Shown here: piece by piece, positions 20,410-29,800 of the stretch
Layout of the letters: each line of letters begins with the position of its first letter
Position numbering within the stretch: the first letter of the stretch is position 1
Assembly (NCBI GenBank): GCA_026770585.1
Contig: MU646303.1
Span: forward strand, 2,080,154-2,124,956
Length of the DNA stretch: 44,803 nt
From: Baffinella frigidus
Lineage: Eukaryota > Cryptophyceae > Cryptomonadales > Baffinellaceae
Direction: 5' to 3'
Program-made: the position numbers and the translations under genes
The notes under the pieces: generated by a model
What the model was told of the DNA's origin: nothing
Databases searched by the model: none
What the model saw: the letters and a program-made list of their open reading frames with translations, nothing else

Positions 20410-21829
20410 GTCAAGGACTACAATCGCACGCGGATGTGTCCGTGTGTCTCTAGAGTGTCTCGAGCGCCGGATGCCTACCTACGCCAGAGGCCCGAGGGAC
20501 GGGAGCTCGCAGCAAAACACACAGCTTCACCCCACAATCGTGATTTCACAAATACAGAAGAATTCATGGGAATGCTTGCTCGACTGTAGGCAAGAAGGAT
20601 ATGAATGTCAGGACTCTGTGGAATGTTCGGTGGTGTGAATAAAACAATCTTGGCTTTGTAAGTAGATAGCTTTCTGTGGTGCAAAACCCGCCAGGTTTAG
20701 TCCGCAGTCATATATGTTTTGATACGCCAATGTGGCCAACTTTACGCGTGGCCAAAAACAGTATTTTTATATCGTTTCCGCATATGAGAACAGGCAGCTA
20801 AGTCCCATTTCTCACCGGACAATTCCCGAATGTACAAGATTTATTAAATCAATTACTGATACACGTTTTACAACAGACATGTTACCGAGGTCGTTTGTAA
20901 AGCTAATTGGCGTCAAAATATTTGGGACGATTTCAGAGTCGGAAAATCTTAATTCCGGGATTGTCGGCTTTTTGTCGGCTTTCAGAACCAGGCCATGGAC
21001 TCGGGGCCAAAAGATAGTAGATTCGACAGGGAATCATGTTTTTTAAAAAATGAATTCGATGAAAAAGCGTGCACAAGATTGGGTTGTCACAAAAAGGAGA
21101 ACCGCTTTTTCCCCCGGGCCTTTGCGCCCTTTGAGACCCTTCGAGTCCATACCCCTGCCACTTAATTCCGTCTGCCACTTAATTCCGCATACACCTGCCA
21201 CTTATTTCCGTCAATCCCGTCAATGTCGGCATTCCTGGAATTGGGATCACAGGAAGCCCAAAATCGCCGATGTTGCCGTAATCCCGTTTATTCCGGAATA
21301 GATTCCTGTGATGTACGGGCCTAAATGGCTCGAATCGGTTATTTCCGTTATCTCCGATTTATCAAACAGGATTGTCGGTGGCAGCCCAAGCAAGGACTGG
21401 GCTTTTGTTGGTCACTTGAGGAATGATATGATATGATATGATTGTTGGTGACGGCCCCACGGACGAGACCTTGGTGAGAAATCCTCAGGACCAGCCTCAG
21501 GACCGGCCTGTTTCCCTATCGAATTGCCTAGCGCAGGGTCCTGTGAATGGTTCACGTGTGCCTTTAGGTCCTTTAGGTTTTAATTTCTCCCAACATAGAA
21601 AGCTCCGGAAGGAGCCACGCGGGTCCTCTCTAAAGGTGGTACCGAGGCGGGCCCGACCAGGAGGATGTTTTTTTCCTGGCAAAAGTCAATTATGGAGAAA
21701 CAGAACCACATCTTACGAAACCCTTTCAGAAGATAAAATTTGTGGAAATAACCAGAGTGTTCCCCCGGCACCACTAAAGGACTACATTTTGCTTCGTTGG
21801 CACCCGATAAATTTATTTTAAAAAGCAGG
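20410..21829. other. Intergenic; no gene recognised
   Basis: More AT-rich than the genes. A 104-codon plus-strand ORF at 20732-21046 matches nothing I know. CCACTTAATTCCG-like words repeat at 21160-21210. Nothing firm can be said. Confidence 0.4.
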
Positions 21830-22340
21830 CTAAAAAGTGGCTGGGACAGGCTAAAAAGTGACTTGGACAGGTTAAATGAGGGCGGGACAGGCTAAATAGT
21901 GCCTGGGACAGGCTAAATGGGGGCGGGACAGGCTAAAAAGTGGCCGGGACAGGCTACAAAGTGGCTGGGACAGGCTAATTGAGGGCGGGACAGGCTTAAA
22001 ATGAAGGCGGGACAGGCAAAAATGGACGGGACAGGCTAAAAATGAGGGCGGGGCAGGCTAGCTACGGGCGGGACAGGCTAAAAAGTGCCCGGGACAGGCT
22101 AAATGGGGGCGGGACAGGCTAAATGAGGGCGGAACAGGCTAAATAAGGGCGGGACAAGCTAAATAGTGCCTGGGACAGGCTCAAAAGTGGCCGGGGCAGG
22201 CTAAATGAGGGCGGGACAGGCAAAATGAGGGTGGGACAGGCTAAATACGGGCGGGACAGGCTAAAACGTGGCTGGGACAGGATAAATAGTGGCCAGGACA
22301 GGCTAAGATGGGGGAGGGACATGATAAACAAATAGGTGGG
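21830..22340 (+). repeat. Minisatellite, about 20-bp unit
   Basis: Some 22-25 copies of GGGACAGGCTAAA followed by TGAGGGC, AAGTGGCT or similar. Copies vary in the spacer but keep GGGACAGGCTAA. Open frames through it are by-products of the repeat. Confidence 0.9.
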
Positions 22341-22899
22341 ACAGACTAAAAGGGGCAGAGTAGTAGACGCACCGAAAATGGCAACACAGGCCACCGATGC
22401 AGATCCACCAGGGGAGCTCCTTGAATTCCACCAGTTGACTAAAAAATGGCTTTGCTGCCATTGAGTTGACTTTTGATTGACCACCATCACGTCTGTGGAT
22501 TCGGCCTTGTGCGAGGATTTTTTGACTTTGCGATTTTATTTATTTTTCCGAATTTTGAACGCGATGGTGGATGGAGAAGCTGTGGTTTTGAGGGAGTCAT
22601 ATGCGAAGAGAAATGATCTTTCAACCTTTACAACACAACTCTGAGACCACATGTGTGAAACATAAATAAAAGTTGGTTCATCAACGTGGTTTCAGATTTG
22701 TGTTAAATAGTGGAAAGCCCCCACCCCACATCCTGGCTTCACGGAGTTTCCTGGTCCAGGCGGGCCCGACGGGCGCTCGATTTGGTGTAAAGTTTGAACC
22801 CTCGGGCGCATTTCACTTTTCTCGCCGGTCTTGGAATCCTCAAAATGTTCTCTTCAAATCCGCTGAATCAGTCTGGGGCATCAGAGGCCCAAAAACATA

Positions 22900-23125
22900 C
22901 TCAAAATACCACCAGCAACCCGCTGCAGCTCATATCCGGACCGGGTACTGTAGTAATTTCCAGCTAAACCGAAGAAATCTCTTCGGTATCTCCCGTCAGC
23001 AATCCGAGGTCCCTAGGGTTTCCTACTGTAGGGTCATAGAAAAGATTGTTTTCCCAACAAAAAACCCGAATCCTCGCGAGTACCCGGTATAAGCTGCTAC
23101 GGGTTGCTGGTGGTATGATTCCCCC
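22900..23125. mobile_element. Inverted-repeat element
   Basis: ATACCACCAGCAACCCGCTG near 22907 faces its complement, CGGGTTGCTGGTGGTAT, at about 23100, with a second inner match (CCGGGTAC and GTACCCGG). Spans about 210 bp and is not related to families A-D. Confidence 0.6.
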
Positions 23126-23324
23126 CAAACCACCGCATCTGATTTTGCCTTTACACCCTTCCACCACTCTTCGCAAAAAACTTGTGCATACAAAGATGTT
23201 CAGGTTTTCAAGGCCTACACCTTTGCGAGAGGATTGGTTTTGTTGTAAGCTGGGGCAGAAAAGTTTGAGGCATCAATTCCCTAAATCGTCTGTTTAACCC
23301 CTCGCTATCCTTTAGGTCCTTTAG

Positions 23325-24010
23325 GTTTAGGTCCTTTAGGTTTTAATTGTTCCCCACATATGCCAACGACACGCCGTTCCGTAGAAGGGATCTGCAGAGA
23401 AAGCATTTTTGCTTTCGGATCGCGTTTAGCGCTCCAGTGCAGAGGCTCGTGAAGAGGGGATACAGGGTGGCTTTCTTGGGGTGGGTGAAGGCATGCGATA
23501 CCGCTCCCATGTTCACTTACACGCACCAAACCCAAGTCAGCGTGTATGAGGCTCATGGTATCCCATGGTTGAAGTTTAAGAGCTTCAATCACGAATACCC
23601 CACAAGGTGAGAGCGATTGTGAGGGGGGTTGAGGTGAAATCAGTTAGACACCAAGCTAGACTTGTACGTCCTTTAGGTCCTTTAGGTTTTAATTTCTCCC
23701 AACATGGCCCAACGACACGCCTTTCCGTAGAACAGATCTGCTGAGAAATCATTTTTGCTTTCGGATCGCGTTGAGCTCTCCAGTGCAGAGGCTCGTGAAG
23801 AGGAGATGGTGGGTGGTTTTCTTGGGGTGCTTCAGTTAGGCCAATGAGGCACAGGCTCGCGCACACACCAAACCCAAGTCAGCCGTTATGAGGCTCATGA
23901 TATCCCATGGTTGGAACATGGGAGTTTCAATCACGGATACCCCAGAGGAAACGAGAAATCTAAATGGTGAGATGTGTTTTGTGGGGGGGTGAGGTGAGAT
24001 CAGCCAGACA
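23325..24010. repeat. Two related blocks of about 300 bp
   Basis: Block 23331-23640 and block 23669-24005 are diverged direct repeats sharing GTCCTTTAGGTTTTAATT, TTTTGCTTTCGGATCGCGTT, CCAGTGCAGAGGCTCGTGAA and CACCAAACCCAAGTCAGC. Partial copies start at about 21568 and 24423. On the minus strand both keep a frame containing SPLHEPLHW and LKPKGPKG, so they could derive from a coding mobile element. Confidence 0.7.
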
Positions 24011-24223
24011 CCAAAGACGCAGAGATAAAAAGGTCAGACAGAGAGAGGATTTGTAGGGGGTTTCCCCCAATATACAGTGAGTCAACGTGTATGGCCCTGA
24101 TGTGTCAGTGGGAGTTGGTCAGGGTAAGTTTAGCCAAGTGTCAGAAAGACAACAGCAACAGAAGTCAATAAAGCAACGAGTGTATCAATAGTCCCCCGCC
24201 TTTCAATAAGGTGTTTCGTCCTT

Positions 24224-24423
24224 TAGAGCGTTTGCGGTAATTGTTGTCCGTTTTGGACGTACGGTTTCCCAGTTTTACGGGTTTTTAAAATGTTGTAAAG
24301 GTCGTTGAATGTTTTAAATGGACACCTCTCTGGTACAAATGAATCGGGGGGGGGGGCAAATGAAAACCGGAAAACCGGAAAACCGCACATCCAAAACGGA
24401 CAACAATTACCGCAAACGCTCTA
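24224..24423. mobile_element. Long-arm hairpin element, family D
   Basis: Same ends as the copy at 9633 (TAGAGCGTTTGCGGTAATTG / CAATTACCGCAAACGCTCTA), with a diverged centre containing a G run. Lies about 370 bp upstream of the translin-TRAX start. Confidence 0.85.
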
Positions 24424-24794
24424 GGTCCTTGAGGTTTTAATTTCTCCCAACATATGCCAACGACACGCCCTTCCGTAGAAAGGACTGCAGAAAAAGCATT
24501 TTTGGTGCTTGCTTTTGACCAAGGTGTGACATTGGAGCCATTGCTTCTCCGTCCTTGTGCGCAGATTTTGCAATTTCCCTTTTATTTATTTTCCCGGATT
24601 TTGCCACGGGATCGTCGTTGAAAGTTCCCCCGATTCCGCGCTTTCTCCGCCCGCTCCTCCTCGCCGTGGGTTGTATTCTCCTCGGCGAGCGAGCCCACGC
24701 GCTCGTGCTTCCCACCTTGGCCTCGTTCCCAGGGCCCACCTCGTCCTCGCGCTCCCTCTCCCCACAGGGAACGGACTCGTTCCGCTCGGGGAGC

Positions 24795-26845
24795 ATGCCA
24801 AACAAGCGTGCTCGCGGCATGTCAGATGGCGATGCCAGTGAGGTGAAGCAGTCGAAGATCACACACCCGGCCGTCTTGACAAGTCCCACGCTGCCGACAG
24901 CAGCCGGATCGGGGTCGACTGCCAACTTCCCCACGGCTTCCTTCATCTCGCTGGCGAACGAGTATGATGAGAAGCAGAAGCGTCGCGACGAGCTCTCGCG
25001 CCCGCTGCAGTCTGTCTCGCGCGCGTGCCACACTGCCGTGTTCCACCTTCATCGCGGCGAGATGGACACAGCGCTCGCGCTCCTTGCCACCGCTTCAGCG
25101 GAGCTGCAGCGCGTCAAGGAGGTAAAACACCGCCTTACTCTGGACAGATGCGCAGAAGACTGAAAGCCAGCCCCAAAATTGCGTCGTGTGACAGTGCGGC
25201 GCTTCAAGGATATTTCGTGCTCGTTTGCACTTTGCAGGCGGGTTCCAGCTGATCAGTAGGAGTGTGTGGCGTGGCCTAAACCCTAAACTCTAAACCATGA
25301 ACCATAAACCATCATCCATAAACCCTAAAGTCTAAATCCTAAACCATAAACCCCACACCGTGAACCTTCAAAAATAAACCCCAGATCTAAAACTCCAAAC
25401 CCCAAACCTCAAACCCCAAACCCTAACACCTGAAGCATAAACCCTGAACACATTGCAGGCGCGGCGAGACGCTAGGCGATATTTCTGAGGCGTAGTCTCT
25501 TTGACCTGGGGCGAGGCTTCGGTGTGTGCCCTGGCGCGTCCCGGCGTGTCACGGACCCTCGACTGCCACTGATCGGTTGGCTGCACCTTCAGGTGCAGGT
25601 TGCGGGCGAGGAGGAGGAGGGGGGCAAGTTCGGGGCTTTCAAAGGCGCCAACGAGGCCTACGTCAAGGCCCAGGTCCACTCCAGCAATCAATTAATCAAA
25701 CGTGCAATCAATCAATAAATCAACCAACCAAACAATCGGACCTTCATTCGGGAACATGTTTAATTTCAAAGAACATGGCCCATCAAACTGGATTATGCCC
25801 CTAATTAGATTTACTTAGGCTGGATTCTATCTGTCGACAAAATACAGAATTCTTAATTCAAAGTTGCCGTACAACGTTTTACAGCCACTTGGAGCTCGAA
25901 TTGTGTGAAACCTAATGAAACGTTGTAATTTTGATTGAATTGTGTTGATCAGCAAGATTTTTTAATTCGATCTCGTACTCGCAACGTTTCGATATGATTC
26001 CTGTCTCAAAACTGTTTTATGGCTGAATCGTTGTGGTTTGCATGCAAATCCGCTCGGATTCGAAATCAATCAAAGTCAATAATTGACTTTGAATTGTGTA
26101 TTTTGCAAATTAAAAAGACATGTAATCCGCCCTTAGTGCCCTCATTGACCTTCGTCTAACGCCTATGAAACAATAGGGATCCATTTTCTTTTAAATCAAA
26201 CATGTCCCCGGATTAACCTTGGTTCCGTGCCGTGGCTGGGCGCTCGTCGCTCCCGGAACACGCTCCGGGAGCTCGCGAGTGAAAAGGGTTTCGCGGTCCG
26301 GGCGTGCCCCCTCTGCCCTGCCGCTCTCTGCCACCACTGTCGCCGCGTTCAGCGAGGAGCCCCCGGGCGTCTCACCGCCTCGCACCTAAACCCTGATCCC
26401 TAAACCCTAAACCCTAAACCCTAAGCACTAAACCCTCAACCCTAAACCCTAAACCCTAAAACCTAAACCCTAAACCCTAAACCCTAAACCTTAAACCCTC
26501 AACCCTCAACCCTACACCCTAAAACCTACACCCCAAACTCTAAACCCTTTACCCTCCACCCTCCACCCTCAACCTTGAACCCTAATCCCGAACCCCTCAT
26601 CCCTCACCCGCAGGCGATGGTGACGTTCTTTCAGACGGGGCGGCTGGTGCGGCTGGCGCAGCTGCCACACGCATCATACCACGAGTACCTCCCGGGCGTC
26701 ATCGGCTTCGCCCAGGAGCTCCAGCGCTACGCCCTCCGCCAGGTGCGCACCCTCTGTCAACAATCGTGCGCGTCTGTCGAAGTCCTCCACGGAAGGGAAT
26801 ACACGGTGGCCATGTTGGTTTCGATCCGTACTAAATGCACTTTTG

Positions 26846-26877
<32 letters not shown>

Positions 26878-29800
26878 ACGGGGGATTTGGCTTGTGTGCG
26901 TGTGGTTGGTCTGAGGGGCTGGGGTGTGGGTGACAGGGTGCGCGGCGTGACATGGCCTCGCTTCAGCTCTGCAAGCAGCTGGTCGCTCCCCCGACTTTCT
27001 ACACCCTACACCCTACACCCTACACCCTACCCTACGACCGAAACCCTACACCATATACCCCACACCCCTACATCCTACACCCTAAATTACGGTCCCTTCT
27101 CACATACATACGGCTCTTTGCGCTGGCTTGTACGGTGTCAAAAATGATACGCGAGGGGACGGAGGGGTTTCAGCTCTGCCTCGGTCTATTTGGGTCACCA
27201 TTTTGGTCAGCCCGTGACATTTTCCGGTAATGCTGCCCAACAACACAGGGTGTCGAATTGAGAACAGTTTGTCAACCCGAGCGAGGCATGGGGTGACGGG
27301 GTGGTGTTCTAATCTCGAATAAAGCTTTCAAGAAAGGGTCTCTGCCAACGAAAATTACCACGCAACTTGATCATACTAGTGACAGTAAAGCATTTATGTA
27401 GTAAAATTCGTGTGAGAGAAACCTTTTTTAAAAAGAGTTTTTTGAGATTCGTGGTGGGGGCAGGTGGAGGCGCTGAACGCCGAGCTGATGCTCTTCGACT
27501 TCCGCAACGGTCCCTCCCCGCCTTCATTTATCTAGTAAGGATGGACGACCTAATTCCGGCGTCAACCTAATTCCGGCATTCCCTGTCACCCTACCGTATT
27601 GCATACGGCAGCACCCTACGGAATGCCGGAATTCGGTTGACGCCGGAATGTGGTCGTCCACCCTTGTACCTTCAAAGTTTCAACATACTGTTCGGTTGGC
27701 GACGCCGAACGGTGCCTTGAGGACATCGAATAACCCTCTAACGATTCCACATAACCCGTTAATGATCCCACGCCACCGTAGGCCCTCTTTTTGACAACGT
27801 GATCCCTCTCCGTGACACCATGGGCCCTCGCCGTGACACCATGAGTCCTCTCCTTGACACCATGGGCCCTCTCCGTGACACCATGGGCCCTGTTCTTGAT
27901 TTCGCAGGCCCGCTGCGCGTCAAGTACGACTCGGTGAAGTATGTGGTGCGCCGCATGGAGGACACTGTCTTCGAGCTTTCCCTCCAGGTTATGACCCTCC
28001 AGTTATCACAGATTTAGTACTGGAATTGGAGCCATCCAACCCCTACACCCTAGACCCTGTACGATAAACTGCAGCCCCTGACCCTTGAACCCCACACCCT
28101 GGACCGCTCCAAGTCCTCTTTGACAAGCAGGTCTCCTCCCGGGGACCGCCCTGCTTTCCCTCCTGATCTGCAAGCTTGGAGGCCCGCCGCTGAACACCTC
28201 ACATAATTTCCTCGAGATGGTTTCCACTTCACATAATCTGCTCAACATTCTTCGCCCCCCCCTCCCCAGTCGAATAAAACAGCGGCGTGTTTCGCGTGTG
28301 CACATGAGTGGGTTGCGAGCCTCAGTACTCGGTGTCTCCTCCCCTAGATCTTAGCCGATACACCCTAAAGCCTGAACCCTCAACCTCAACCGCCCTGATC
28401 TGCGTGCTTGGAGGTGCGTCATTGGTTTTCAGTGCAAACAATCTCACGCCCCCCAGCCGAATAAAAACAGTGGTGTGTCTTGCGTGTGCGCAGGAGGGGG
28501 TGGAGGTGCCCGTGGGCGCGACGCCCGCGGCGGAGGGGGTGGCGGTGGATGCTTCGACGCTGGTGGTGGACGGTGCGGAGTTCGAGGTGATGCGCGCGGA
28601 GATGGAGGCGTATGATGCCCAGCGCGAGGACGTCATCAAACAGGTGTGCCGTATCTCCTCGCTCATAACAAGTCGCGCCCCCCTAGGACCCTACAGTAGG
28701 CCTATGCCTAGGGCCTTATGGTGGTCCTAGGGGGGGGGGCATGCCCAGCGCGAGGAGGTCATCAAGCAGGTCTTGCTCTTCCTCAATGAACCGCTTGCAG
28801 TGAGAAGGATCGCTCTCCCTCAGTCAACCACCCTTAGTTAACCACTTGCTCGCTCTCCATCAGTTCACCACTTACCGTGAGTGGTGTCCAACTTGTGTAC
28901 CCGGGCGAGATCGACTCACTTTACTGGCGCAAGGATTTGCAATGTGTACCGGAATGGTGTTGATGTACCGGCTCCGAATGGCACTGGTGGCTGGTAAGTG
29001 GTCAGGTCCCAGCGCGAGGACGTCATCAAGAAGGTATGCCGTGTCCTTGCCAGGGGCACCCCGCTCATAAGAAACCGCGCCCCCCTAGGACCCTACAGTA
29101 GCCCTGTGCCTAGGGCCCTATGGTGGTTCCAGGGGGGGGGCGGTTTATTATGAGCGAGGTACCCCTGTATGTCTTGAGAACGTTTACCTACGCCTGCTTG
29201 CAAGCGGGGCGGNNNNNNNNNNNNNNNNNNNNNNNNNNNNNNNNNNNNNNNNNNNNNNNNNNNNNNNNNNNNNNNNNNNNNNNNNNNNNNNNNNNNNNNN
29301 NNNNNNNNNNNNNNNNNNNNNNNCCCCCCCCCTTTGCAGTGCCGGGACATGCAGAAGGCGGCGAAGACGTCGATCTACCAGCTGCACCGTGGCAACCTCG
29401 ACCAGGCCAAGGCCCAGCTTGACTCTGTCCTCGCCCAGGTCCTCTCCCACCCCTCCGCGGTGCACGCTCCACACGTCTGAGGGGACCGCCTCAGATCAGA
29501 TCGCGGAGCGCGCCCATGTTGTGGCGGTGCGTTTTCTGGTTCTGTCTCAGTTTTTTTGGGCACACCGATGTGGTGAGCCCGGGCTCTTTTTCGGTCGAAA
29601 GTTGATGAGTGTGTACCGACGACACGCCCGTGATGTCAACTTAGGAATAGCCGCGGTCCGACCTACGGCCGCAGGGTGCACCACCAGCCGTAGCGCTGCG
29701 TTCAAGGTTTAGGGTTTAGCCCAGTTGTGCCCTGAAACCTAAACCCTAAAACCTAAATCTAGGTGACGGAGATGATGCCGACCATCAACGCGAACAAGGG

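Noticed and set aside
22119-22490. Hydrophobic repetitive ORF on the minus strand
   Set aside because: It is a reading of the GGGACAGGCTAAA minisatellite.
25674-26613. Missing translin exon in this intron
   Set aside because: A gap first seemed likely, but exon 25593-25673 joined to 26614-26742 restores the helix that aligns with GSFSAVLEEYAEG in the TRAX half, so nothing need be missing.
27759-27965. Repeated RRGPMVSRRG peptide frame
   Set aside because: It reads a short GACACCATGGGCCCTC tandem repeat (about 27800-27895) on the opposite strand of a translin intron.
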